Below, in pieces: positions 9,773 to 17,136 of a stretch of DNA of 64,000 nucleotides. The DNA comes from Nitrobacter sp. NHB1 (GTDB taxonomy: Bacteria > Pseudomonadota > Alphaproteobacteria > Rhizobiales > Xanthobacteraceae). Each line of letters starts with the position of its first letter. Positions within the stretch are counted from its first letter, which is position 1. A program made the translations under genes and the position numbers. The notes beneath the pieces were generated by a model that saw nothing but the letters and a program-made list of their open reading frames with translations, made no database searches and was not told where the DNA came from. The stretch lies in the NCBI RefSeq assembly GCF_036964665.1, contig NZ_JBAMDA010000001.1, positions 1,736,001-1,800,000 on the forward strand, written 5' to 3'.

Positions 9773-10426
9773 ATGTACAAGCTCTATTCGATGCAGCGCT
9801 CGGGAAACAGCTATAAGGTTCGCCTTGCGCTGGCCTTCCTTGGCGCGCCTTATCATGCCGTCGAGGTCGATATCCTGCGCGGCGAAAGTCGCACGCCGGA
9901 TTTTCTCGCGAAGAATCCGAGCGGCCAGGTGCCGCTGCTCGAGGTGGCGGAGGGCCGCTACCTCGCGGAGTCCAATGCGATCCTGTGGTATGTCGCGATG
10001 GGAACATCGCTGGCGCCGGAATCCCGGATCGAGCGCGCCGAGGCGCTGCAATGGATGTTCTTCGAACAGCACGCGCTGGAACCCAACATCGGCGCGGCCT
10101 ATTTCTGGCTCTCGCTGGTCAAGGGCGGCCGCGATCTGCAGACCCATGCGCTGGAAGACTGGATGGAGCGCGGCTATGCGGCGCTTCAGGTCATGGAGAA
10201 TCATCTCAGGACCCACAATTTCTTCGCCGCCGGCCAGCTCACCATCGCCGACATCGCGCTTTATGCCTACACCCATGTCGCCGACCAGTGCGACTTCGAC
10301 CTCACGGCGTTCCCCTCGATCCGGGCCTGGCTGCGGCGGATCGAACAGGAAACCGGCTTCGTGAGCATGGACGGGCGTGCGGCTCCCTCAGGCAATGCCG
10401 CGGCCAGCATCGCCGCCGGGACCTGA
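9773..10426 (+). CDS. Glutathione S-transferase family protein
   Basis: A 217-residue cytosolic GST. The N-terminal thioredoxin-like domain (1-80) starts 'MYKLYSMQRSGNSYKVRLAL' and has 'SGQVPLLEV' (cis-Pro) and 'LAESNAILWY' glutathione-binding motifs; the helical C-terminal domain has 'LTIADIALYAYTH'. The catalytic Ser/Cys region is 'RSGNSYKV'. The start at 9773 gives the usual family N-terminus; a longer frame begins at 9644 but adds 43 residues without homology. Substrate unknown. Confidence 0.85.
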   Translation: MYKLYSMQRSGNSYKVRLALAFLGAPYHAVEVDILRGESRTPDFLAKNPSGQVPLLEVAEGRYLAESNAILWYVAMGTSLAPESRIERAEALQWMFFEQHALEPNIGAAYFWLSLVKGGRDLQTHALEDWMERGYAALQVMENHLRTHNFFAAGQLTIADIALYAYTHVADQCDFDLTAFPSIRAWLRRIEQETGFVSMDGRAAPSGNAAASIAAGT

Positions 10427-10623
10427 TCCGCGCGTGTCAGGCGGCGGGTGAGGACCGCGGCCTTCGGCAGGGGCTCAGCATGGATTAAGGGAAATGCGGG
10501 GACACGCTATTTCGCCTCGCTTTGGACGTCTTTCAAGTGGGCTGCCGCCCCAATGCTGCCCGCGCTTGGTGGAAGATTGTGGCGGTGCGGGTGATTCGCC
10601 CGTCTTTGAAGGATTGATTTGCG

Positions 10624-10800
10624 ATGCGATCGCAAGGCACGAGCGGAGGGTTCGGAGGACGCGTCACACGCGTCGCTTCCGCACGCCTGACCAAAGCGGT
10701 TGCCGCCTCACTGGCAATCGCCGCCTTCGCCATCTGCCTCTCTTTGGCGTTCGCGGTGATGTCGATCAGGGTCGCGATGGCTATGCCGATCCTCGCCTGA
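10624..10800 (+). CDS. Small single-pass membrane protein, unknown
   Basis: A 58-residue open frame. After a basic N-terminus (about 23 residues rich in Arg, Gly, Ser) it has one hydrophobic segment beginning 'AVAASLAIAAFAICLSLAFA' and ending in 'MPILA'. GAAGGA lies about ten bases before the ATG. The codon pattern (G/C-rich third positions) looks coding. No homologue is recognised. It could instead be an over-read of a GC-rich spacer, so confidence is moderate. Confidence 0.4.
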   Translation: MRSQGTSGGFGGRVTRVASARLTKAVAASLAIAAFAICLSLAFAVMSIRVAMAMPILA

Positions 10801-10902
10801 ACCGGTTATTTAAGTCCTCGCAGCCTCCGGTCCGCCTCGCGATTTTGTGACGGGCGCCCGCGTTTGCCTGTGTGACCATCCGCTCGACGACAGGAGCGAT
10901 TG

Positions 10903-12057
10903 ATGACAACACCGATGGTGTGGGCTACGGCCACCCTGAGCGCGGCCATAGTGCTGACGGCCTCCTCCGTCATCGCGACCGGCGCGTGCGGCGCAGGCAC
11001 GTCGTTCACATCGTCGGCCGGGCAACTCCAGGTCAAAACCGTCGCCAGCGGCCTCAATCATCCGTGGAGCCTCGCCTTCCTACCGGACGGGCGGATGCTG
11101 GTGACCGAACGTCCGGGGCGCATCCGCATCGTCACTCCGGACGGGGCGTTGTCGCCACCTTTGAAGGGCGTGCCGAAGCCCTATGTTGAGGGACAGGCGG
11201 GTCTGCTCGACGTGGCGCTCGACCGCAACTTTGCGGCCAATCGCACGCTTTATCTCTGTTACTCCGCAGATAGCGGCGGCAACGCCGCTATCGCGCGGGC
11301 ACGGCTGAAAGAGGATGCCACCGCGCTTGATGGGGTGAAGGTGATCTTCACGCAAGCCGGTCCCGGCGGCCATGCCAATCATGGTTGCCGCATTGCGCAA
11401 AGCGCGCGCGACGGCGATCTTTACATCACGCTCGGCGATCATTTCGGGCCGCGCGACCAGGCGCAGAACCTTGGCGTCGATAACGGCAAGATCGCCCGGA
11501 TCGCGCCCGACGGATCGGTGCCTCCCGACAATCCCTTCGTCGGCCGCGACGGCGCGCGTCCGGAAATCTGGAGCTACGGCCACCGCAACGGACAAGGCCT
11601 CGCATTCAATCCCGCGACCGGGGACCTCTGGGAAATCGAGCATGGCCCGCGCGGCGGCGACGAGGTCAACATCATCAGCAAGGGCAAGAATTACGGCTGG
11701 CCAGTGATTGGCTATGGCATCGATTACAACGGCGCAAAGATTCACGACAGCACGTCGAAGTCCGGCATGGAGCAGCCGATCAAGTACTGGGTGCCGTCGA
11801 TCGCGCCGTCCGGCATGGCGTTCTATACCGGCAAGCTGTTTCCGAAGTGGGACGGCAGCCTGTTCACTGGCGCGCTGGCGGGCAAGATGCTGGTGCGACT
11901 TTCGCTTAACGGCAACAGCGTGACCGGCGAGGAGCGACTGCTGCGAAATCTCAACGAGCGCATCCGCGACGTCAGGCAAGGACCGGACGGCGCGCTGTGG
12001 CTTTTGACCGATAGCTCGGCCGGACAGATCTTACGGGTATCGCCGGCCGTGAAATGA
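10903..12057 (+). CDS. PQQ-dependent sugar dehydrogenase, exported
   Basis: A 384-residue six-bladed beta-propeller of the soluble glucose/sorbosone dehydrogenase family (aldose sugar dehydrogenase type), oxidising sugars in the periplasm with pyrroloquinoline quinone. The start ATG at 10903 has AGGAG six bases upstream and gives a hydrophobic signal peptide of about 30 residues. Family motifs: 'HPWSLAFLPDGRMLVTER', 'GDHFGPRDQAQNL', 'YGHRNGQGLAFNP' and 'GPRGGDEVNII', which carry the His and Arg residues of the PQQ site. No pqq synthesis genes are nearby, so cofactor supply must come from elsewhere. An alternative TTG sits one codon upstream. Confidence 0.88.
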   Translation: MTTPMVWATATLSAAIVLTASSVIATGACGAGTSFTSSAGQLQVKTVASGLNHPWSLAFLPDGRMLVTERPGRIRIVTPDGALSPPLKGVPKPYVEGQAGLLDVALDRNFAANRTLYLCYSADSGGNAAIARARLKEDATALDGVKVIFTQAGPGGHANHGCRIAQSARDGDLYITLGDHFGPRDQAQNLGVDNGKIARIAPDGSVPPDNPFVGRDGARPEIWSYGHRNGQGLAFNPATGDLWEIEHGPRGGDEVNIISKGKNYGWPVIGYGIDYNGAKIHDSTSKSGMEQPIKYWVPSIAPSGMAFYTGKLFPKWDGSLFTGALAGKMLVRLSLNGNSVTGEERLLRNLNERIRDVRQGPDGALWLLTDSSAGQILRVSPAVK

Positions 12058-12093
12058 TTCGTCGCGCTGTGATCGCGGTGCCGCGGGTCACTC

Positions 12094-12222
12094 GAGCCTT
12101 TTCGCTTCTGATGGAATCAGAAGCGAGGCTCTATGATTTTGATTTGACGCGTTTTCTTCACGCGAACCGGTGCCCATCCTCGGGTCAAGCCCGAGGACAT
12201 GCTTCGCTCGAAAACGCTCTAA
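12094..12222 (+). repeat. Dispersed mosaic palindromic repeat, copy 1
   Basis: Begins with a hairpin (CGCTTCTGAT / ATCAGAAGCG), then the signature GACGCGTTTTCTTCACGCG, then an extra hairpin module (CCTCGGGT / CCCGAGG), and ends TCGAAAACGCTCTAA. It fills the gap between two convergent genes; the minus-strand gene's stop codon (12219-12221) lies inside its end. Other copies: 40815, 48625 (inverted) and 50359. Confidence 0.9.
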
Positions 12223-12779
12223 TTCCTGAGCGCTGCGAACAGCGCGAAGCCGAACAGCACGACGACGCCGGCGACAAATCCGAACGCGAAGGTCCAGAGG
12301 CCGCGGCGGCGCGGCTTCTCCTTCGCCTCCGCTTGCTCCGGCAGCAGCGGCGTCGCCGCCAGCGCCCGCTCGCGCTCGATCATGCGGCGGGCGACATAAT
12401 CCGTGACGGCATTGACGATCGCGGCCGCGTCATAGGATTCCGCGAGCACGATCCGGCCATGGCGGGTGTCCTGCACAAAACGGTACATGCGCTTGTCGCG
12501 GCCCATCAGGATGTGCGCCACTATGTCGATCCACAACCGCGGTGTGTCTCCTTGGCTGATACCCCGATCGAACAGGTCGACCTGATCGGGCACCTGCGCG
12601 AACAGCGGATCGAGCGCCTCGTTCAAAATCTCTAGCCGCGCCACCTCCGCATCGCGCAGATCGACGACGACGCCGGTGCGATCGGCGGCCTCGATCCGCG
12701 CCTGCCGCAGCGCATCGCGCAGCCGCACCGGCTTCGCGGTTTCCGCCACGCCCGTTCCCATTCTCGGTGCGTCCGACAT
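12219..12779 (-). CDS. Conserved hypothetical protein with C-terminal membrane anchor
   Basis: A 186-residue protein of no named family that I recognise. Residues 1-150 are soluble and charged, with 'RTGVVVDLRDAEVARLEILNEAL' (start of domain), 'DQVDLFDRGISQGDTPRLWID', and 'MGRDKRMYRFVQDTRHGRIVL', which suggests a small globular domain. A single transmembrane helix, 'GLWTFAFGFVAGVVVLFGFA', lies at about 162-181 near the end, preceded by basic residues, so the bulk should be cytoplasmic and tail-anchored. The stop codon is within a dispersed repeat, so the last residues may vary between strains. Confidence 0.75.
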   Translation of the reverse strand: MSDAPRMGTGVAETAKPVRLRDALRQARIEAADRTGVVVDLRDAEVARLEILNEALDPLFAQVPDQVDLFDRGISQGDTPRLWIDIVAHILMGRDKRMYRFVQDTRHGRIVLAESYDAAAIVNAVTDYVARRMIERERALAATPLLPEQAEAKEKPRRRGLWTFAFGFVAGVVVLFGFALFAALRN

Positions 12780-12937
12780 CGGTCGCCTTCCCCGCAGATC
12801 CGGCCGCCGTTAACCTGGCGGTAACCATGTAACCTAGCAGCAACACTGTTCCGCGCAAAGGCCGTTTAGTTCCAAAGGCTTATAATGCGCCGCCCACTCC
12901 GGACCCGGCCCGCAAATCACTGCCTCCAAACGAACAA

Positions 12938-12969
12938 ACGGCCCCGCCCGATCTCCCGGGCAGGGCCGT
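12938..12969 (-). terminator. Terminator-like hairpin downstream of the aceA-DUF4170 unit
   Basis: Stem ACGGCCC-C-GCCC (12938-12949) against GGGC-A-GGGCCGT (12958-12969), eleven pairs with one mismatch and an 8-base loop. Read on the minus strand it is followed by TTTGTT, a weak T-run. It lies after DUF4170 with the palindromic repeat at 13018 in between. Confidence 0.55.
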
Positions 12970-13017
12970 CCGTTTCCTTGGACGCTTCTTCTAGGTCAAC
13001 TCAGGTCAGGGCACCCC

Positions 13018-13096
13018 GTCATTGCGAGCGGAGCGAAGTAATCCAGGAGACTCTGAAAGACCGGATTGCTTCGTCGCTATCGCTCCTCGCAATGAC
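13018..13096. repeat. CATTGCGAG-type palindromic intergenic repeat
   Basis: Perfect 11-bp terminal inverted repeats GTCATTGCGAG (13018-13028) and CTCGCAATGAC (13086-13096) enclose a second nested inversion ('GCGAAGTAATCCAG' against 'CCGGATTGCTTCG'). This is the widespread 'gtcattgcgag..gcaatgac' element of many bacterial genomes. Transcribed, it would form one long hairpin. Confidence 0.85.
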
Positions 13097-13140
13097 GAAA
13101 CGATACGGTAGCCTTCACCCATGGGAAGTTCTTCGATCGG

Positions 13141-13347
13141 TCAGCTCGCCATGCGGTTCGGCTCTTCCACGATGGAGAAGCGCACGCCGGCGCGGTGGCG
13201 GTTTTCCTCGGACACCACCCTCCAGGCGTCCTCGGCTTCCTTCCGCGTCTTGAACGGACCCTGCACCTGGGCCGATCCTTCCACGAGCTTGTGGAAATTC
13301 ATCGAACCGAATTCGCCGCCAATCACCCAGAAATTGCTGCCGGTCAT
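13141..13347 (-). CDS. DUF4170 family small protein
   Basis: A 68-residue protein with the DUF4170 pattern: 'NFWVIGGEFGSMNF' strand start, 'VQGPFKTRKEAEDAWR' and 'RAGVRFSIVEE'. Function unknown; small alpha/beta fold. AGGAGG lies six bases before the ATG. It follows aceA by 26 bases on the same strand and is likely co-transcribed with it, so a link to acetate or fatty-acid growth is possible but untested. A 14-bp tandem duplication sits between the two genes. Confidence 0.85.
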   Translation of the reverse strand: MTGSNFWVIGGEFGSMNFHKLVEGSAQVQGPFKTRKEAEDAWRVVSEENRHRAGVRFSIVEEPNRMAS

Positions 13348-13357
13348 GAGAGCCTCC

Positions 13358-13385
13358 TTTTATTCAGCCGCTTTTATTCAGCCGC
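13358..13385. repeat. Exact 14-bp tandem duplication at the aceA stop codon
   Basis: TTTTATTCAGCCGC is present twice head to tail (13358-13371, 13372-13385). One copy contains the last codons and stop of aceA; the other lies between that stop and the ribosome-binding site of DUF4170, duplicating the coding end. Confidence 0.9.
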
Positions 13386-14681
13386 CTGAACCCTGATCTG
13401 TGACCCTTGCGACTTGAACTGCGCGGCCTCTGTCGAGTCGTGAAGCGCGGTGGTCGACGACTGGCCGCCGGTGATTGTGGTCGAGACCAGATCGAAGTAG
13501 CCGGTGCCGACCTCGCGCTGATGGCGCGTCGCCGAGTAGCCGAACTTCTCCGAGGCGAACTCGGCCTGCTGCAAGCGGGAATACGCCGCCATGCCCTCGG
13601 CCTTGTAGCCGCGCGCCAGCTCGAACATGCCGTGGTTGAGCGAGTGGAAGCCCGCCAGCGTCACGAACTGGAACTTGTAGCCCATGGCACCGATCTCGCG
13701 CTGGAACTTGGCGATGGTGTCTTTGTCGATGTTGGCTTCCCAGTTGAACGAGGGCGAGCAGTTGTAGGCCAGCATCTTGTTCGGGTAGACCTTCTTCACC
13801 GCTTCCGCGAACTTGCGGGCGCCGTCGAGATCCGGCTTCGAGGTCTCCCACCACAACAGGTCGGCATACCTGGCGAAGGCCAAACCGCGCTTGATGCAGT
13901 GATCGAGGCCGGTGCCGGGCTTGAGCCGATGGAAGCCTTCCGCCGTGCGTTCGCCGGTGATGAACTCGTGATCGCGCTCGTCGATGTCCGAGGTGATGAG
14001 TTTTGCGCTCTCCGCATCGGTGCGCGCCAGCACAAATGTTGGGGTGCCGCAGACGTCGGCGGCGAGCCGCGCCGCGATCAGGTTGCGCTCATGCGCCGCG
14101 GTCGGGATCAGCACCTTGCCGCCCATGTGGCCGCACTTCTTTTCCGACGCGAGCTGGTCCTCGAAGTGGACGCCGGCCGCGCCCGCCTCGATATAGGCCT
14201 TCATGATCTCGAACGAGTTGAGCGGACCGCCGAAGCCCGCTTCGGCGTCGGCCACGACCGGCACGAACCAGTCGATCTTGGCGCCGCCTTCGGAATGCTC
14301 GATCTGGTCGGCGCGCTGGAAGGTGCGGTTGATGCGGCGGCACAGTTCAGGACCGGCGTTGGCCGGATAGAGACTCTGGTCGGGATACATCGTGCCCGCG
14401 GTGTTGGCGTCGGCGGCGACCTGCCAGCCCGAGAGATAGATCGCGGGCAGACCGGCGCGCGCCTGCTGCATCGCCTGGTTGCCGGTGACGGCGCCGAGCG
14501 AATTCACGTATGGCTCCGTCTTGAGCGATTCCCAGAGACGGTTCGCGCCCTTTTCGGCCAGCGTGTATTTGATCTCCACCGAGCCGCGCAGCCGTTCGAC
14601 GTCCGCCGGGCTGTAGGGACGGCTGATCCCCTCAAAACGGCCCTTCGGGGCGGGAACGAGCTGCTCAAAGGTCTTGGACAT
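13374..14681 (-). CDS. aceA: Isocitrate lyase
   Basis: A 435-residue glyoxylate-shunt enzyme splitting isocitrate into glyoxylate and succinate, needed for growth on acetate or fatty acids. The catalytic signature '[14 protein letters not shown]' holds Cys183; '[15 protein letters not shown]' is the metal-binding region. The start at 14679-14681 follows GGAG by seven bases; another ATG is directly before it. It is divergent from a RamB/ScfR-like regulator, with palindromes in between, and is followed by DUF4170. The fad operon at 23-30 kb would feed it acetyl-CoA. Confidence 0.96.
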   Translation of the reverse strand: MSKTFEQLVPAPKGRFEGISRPYSPADVERLRGSVEIKYTLAEKGANRLWESLKTEPYVNSLGAVTGNQAMQQARAGLPAIYLSGWQVAADANTAGTMYPDQSLYPANAGPELCRRINRTFQRADQIEHSEGGAKIDWFVPVVADAEAGFGGPLNSFEIMKAYIEAGAAGVHFEDQLASEKKCGHMGGKVLIPTAAHERNLIAARLAADVCGTPTFVLARTDAESAKLITSDIDERDHEFITGERTAEGFHRLKPGTGLDHCIKRGLAFARYADLLWWETSKPDLDGARKFAEAVKKVYPNKMLAYNCSPSFNWEANIDKDTIAKFQREIGAMGYKFQFVTLAGFHSLNHGMFELARGYKAEGMAAYSRLQQAEFASEKFGYSATRHQREVGTGYFDLVSTTITGGQSSTTALHDSTEAAQFKSQGSQIRVQAAE

Positions 14682-14716
14682 CATTATCTCCAGTCCACAT
14701 CTATGACATTGCATTG

Positions 14717-14728
14717 CAACATGTTGCC
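14717..14728. promoter_or_regulatory. 12-bp perfect palindrome upstream of aceA
   Basis: GCAACATGTTGC is a perfect dyad 36 bases upstream of the aceA start, in the AT-rich gap shared with the divergent regulator. The repeated 'TTGCA' to its left is reminiscent of TTGCA-containing sites used by RamB/ScfR-type regulators, so it is a plausible operator. Confidence 0.5.
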
Positions 14729-14782
14729 TTAGATAACGCCAAACCGATCAATACGTATAGGTGTCTTGCTTTCAAATGATGA

Positions 14783-14807
14783 TGTCATGTAACATATATA
14801 CATGTCA
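14783..14807. promoter_or_regulatory. 9-bp inverted repeat upstream of the RamB-like regulator
   Basis: Arms TGTCATGTA (14783-14791) and TACATGTCA (14799-14807) match at eight of nine positions around a 7-base AT spacer. It ends 41 bases before the regulator start and is a candidate autoregulatory site or the regulator's promoter operator. Confidence 0.45.
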
Positions 14808-14848
14808 TAGTTGTTATGTTGTAATTTTTGTCACAAAAGAGAGCGGAC

Positions 14849-16300
14849 ATGGCCACCAATTCAGGCAAAAAGCTCTTCGTCGGGCCGCGTTTCCGTCGCA
14901 TCCGCCAGCAGCTCGGGCTGTCGCAGACCCAGATCGCGGAGGGGCTCGGCATCTCGCCGAGCTACGTCAACCTGATCGAGCGCAACCAGCGGCCGGTCAC
15001 CGCGCAGATCCTTCTCCGCCTCGCCGAGACCTACGACCTCGATCTGCGCGACCTCGCCACCGCCGACGAGGACCGCTTTTTCGCCGAGTTGAATGAGGTC
15101 TTTTCCGATCCGTTGTTTCGCCAGATCGACGTGCCGAAGCAGGAGCTGCGCGATCTGGCCGAACTCTGCCCAGCCGTGACTCATGCGCTGCAGCGCCTCT
15201 ATGCCGCCTACACCGAGGCGCGGCGCGGCGAGACGCTGGCGGCCGCGCAGTTCGCCGACCGCGACGAGAGCACCGGCGCGCGCTTCGAGGCCAATCCGAT
15301 CGAACGCGTCCGCGACCTGATCGATACCAGCCGCAATTATTTTCCCGAACTGGAGCAGGCGGCGGAAACCCTGCGCGACGAGATCAACGCTCCCGCGCAG
15401 GACCTGTTCGCCGCGTTGAGCGCGCGGTTGCGGGAAAAGCATTCGATTCAGACCCGCATCATGCCGGTGGATGTGATGCGCGAGACGCTGCGGCGCTTCG
15501 ACCGTCACCGCCGCCAGCTTCTGATCTCCGAACTAGTGGACGGCCCCGGCCGCGCCTTCCAGCTTGCGTTCCAGATCGGGCTCGCCGAATGCACGCCCGG
15601 CTTCGAGGCGATCATCGCACGCGCCGGCGCGCTCGACGACACCTCGCGTCAGCTCTACCGCATCACGCTCGCCAACTATTTCGCCGGCTGCGTGCTGATG
15701 CCCTACCAGACCTTCCATGCCGCCGCGGAATCGCTCGGCTACGACATCCACGTGCTGGCGCAGCGCTTCAACACCGGCTTCGAGCAGGTGTGCCACCGCC
15801 TGACCACGCTGCAACGGCCGAACGCGCGCGGCGTGCCGTTCTTCATGCTGCGCGTCGACAACGCCGGCAACGTCTCCAAGCGGTTTTCATCCGGCACGTT
15901 TCCGTTCTCGAAGTTCGGCGGCACCTGCCCGCTGTGGAACGTGCACTCGACGTTCGACACGCCGGATCGTCTGTTGAAGCAGGTGATCGAGCTGCCGGAC
16001 GGCAGCCGCTACTTCTCGATTGCGCAGATGGTGCGCCGCCCCGTCGCGCCGCATCCGCAGGCGCAGCCGCGCTTCGCCATCGGGTTGGGTTGCGAAATCC
16101 GCCACGCGTCCAAACTCGTTTATGCGGCGGGCATGGACCTTGCGACTGTGGAGGGCACGCCGATCGGCGTCAACTGCCGGCTGTGCGAGCGCGAGAACTG
16201 CGCCCAGCGCGCCGAGCCGCCGATCACGCGCACGCTGATCCTGGACGAGAACACCCGACGGGTGACGAGCTTCGCGTTTTCAAATGCAAGGGAGGTGTGA
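14849..16300 (+). CDS. RamB/ScfR-type short-chain acyl-CoA-responsive regulator
   Basis: A 483-residue transcription factor. An XRE helix-turn-helix is at about residues 12-68 ('LSQTQIAEGLGISPSYVNLIER'-type region), followed by a peptidase-like ImmA/IrrE segment near 210-290 and a C-terminal cysteine-rich DUF2083 domain ('NCRLCERENCAQRAEPP'). Relatives (RamB, PrpR, ScfR) control aceA/aceB or propionate genes and sense acyl-CoA. Divergent placement next to aceA supports the same role here. The ATG at 14849 follows GAGAG; a TTG seven codons upstream is less likely. Confidence 0.88.
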   Translation: MATNSGKKLFVGPRFRRIRQQLGLSQTQIAEGLGISPSYVNLIERNQRPVTAQILLRLAETYDLDLRDLATADEDRFFAELNEVFSDPLFRQIDVPKQELRDLAELCPAVTHALQRLYAAYTEARRGETLAAAQFADRDESTGARFEANPIERVRDLIDTSRNYFPELEQAAETLRDEINAPAQDLFAALSARLREKHSIQTRIMPVDVMRETLRRFDRHRRQLLISELVDGPGRAFQLAFQIGLAECTPGFEAIIARAGALDDTSRQLYRITLANYFAGCVLMPYQTFHAAAESLGYDIHVLAQRFNTGFEQVCHRLTTLQRPNARGVPFFMLRVDNAGNVSKRFSSGTFPFSKFGGTCPLWNVHSTFDTPDRLLKQVIELPDGSRYFSIAQMVRRPVAPHPQAQPRFAIGLGCEIRHASKLVYAAGMDLATVEGTPIGVNCRLCERENCAQRAEPPITRTLILDENTRRVTSFAFSNAREV

Positions 16301-16395
16301 GCAAATCGCAGTTCAAGAATCGTCTCCCATCGAACATGCAATCAGAAATCTTGAGCTGCGTTTCGAGCGATAGCTTCCGGATGCCACGCGGCGTT

Positions 16396-16472
16396 ATGGC
16401 CCTCCCGGCCATCCACGCCTGTTTTCTTCGACCAAGAAAAGACGTGGATGCCCGGCACAAGGCCGGGCATGA
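16396..16472. repeat. Dispersed 'ATCCACG' palindromic repeat
   Basis: ATCCACG and TTTTCT on the left mirror AGAAAA and CGTGGAT on the right, followed by a GCCCGGC / GCCGGGC hairpin. It resembles the common Bradyrhizobium-group intergenic element. It lies between the convergent regulator and cytochrome genes and could act as a bidirectional terminator. Confidence 0.7.
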
Positions 16473-16569
16473 CGCAGCGGCGACTCTTCAGCACTCGAAC
16501 ATCTCCGTTACGGTGGTCATTTGTTCTTGAAGTAGAATGAACTTTCTATCGACCACCGATGCGTGAATT

Positions 16570-17136
16570 TCATCTGTAGAGTTGAAGCTCAGGCCGGGGG
16601 TCAGAAATAAAGCCGTCCCTGTTGGGCATCATCACCTTTGGCAAGGTCTTCGCATCCATGACCTCAGTCGGTTTAATGATCTTGGCTTGCGACAGGATAT
16701 AGGCGACCAGCGCATACACGTCGTCATCCTTGAGCGAACCAGGCGAGTCGAAGGGCATCGCCCGCTTGATGTAATCGAACAAGGTTGTTGCGTATGGCCA
16801 GTAACTCTCCACCGTCTTGACCGGAGTCTTGCTGGCAAGCGAACCCCGGCCGCCGAGCAGACGATCGCCGCCTATGCCCTTAGCCGGATTGCCTTGCATT
16901 TTGTCGCCATGGCAGGCTGCACAACTGTTGGCAAAAACCTCTGCACCCGCTTTTGCCGTACCGCTCCCAGGCGGAAGTCCTTCGCCCGAAGGCGGGATCG
17001 AGAAGTATTTGGCCATCTCATCCGCCGTCGCGACCCGGCCGACACCGAAGTGATCAATCCTCGTTTGAGCGATTGCGCTGCCGGAGAACAAGAAGATGCC
17101 GATCACGAAGGCGAAGCATGTTTTATGCATGGACAT
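16570..17136 (-). CDS. Monohaem cytochrome c, partner of the SoxC-like dehydrogenase
   Basis: A 188-residue periplasmic cytochrome c. The signal peptide ends near 'SGSAIAQ'; the haem motif 'CAACH' is at residues 72-76 and a likely axial Met is in 'RAMPFDSPGSL'. It resembles SorB or the N-terminal haem domain of SoxD, but is much shorter than diheme SoxD. The gene overlaps the 3' end of the SoxC-like gene by 14 bases if translation starts at the ATG at 17134-17136, with GGGAG upstream; an ATG at 17143-17145 abuts the GGGAG. Translational coupling suggests a complex in which it takes electrons from the molybdenum centre. Confidence 0.85.
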   Translation of the reverse strand: MSMHKTCFAFVIGIFLFSGSAIAQTRIDHFGVGRVATADEMAKYFSIPPSGEGLPPGSGTAKAGAEVFANSCAACHGDKMQGNPAKGIGGDRLLGGRGSLASKTPVKTVESYWPYATTLFDYIKRAMPFDSPGSLKDDDVYALVAYILSQAKIIKPTEVMDAKTLPKVMMPNRDGFISDPRPELQLYR

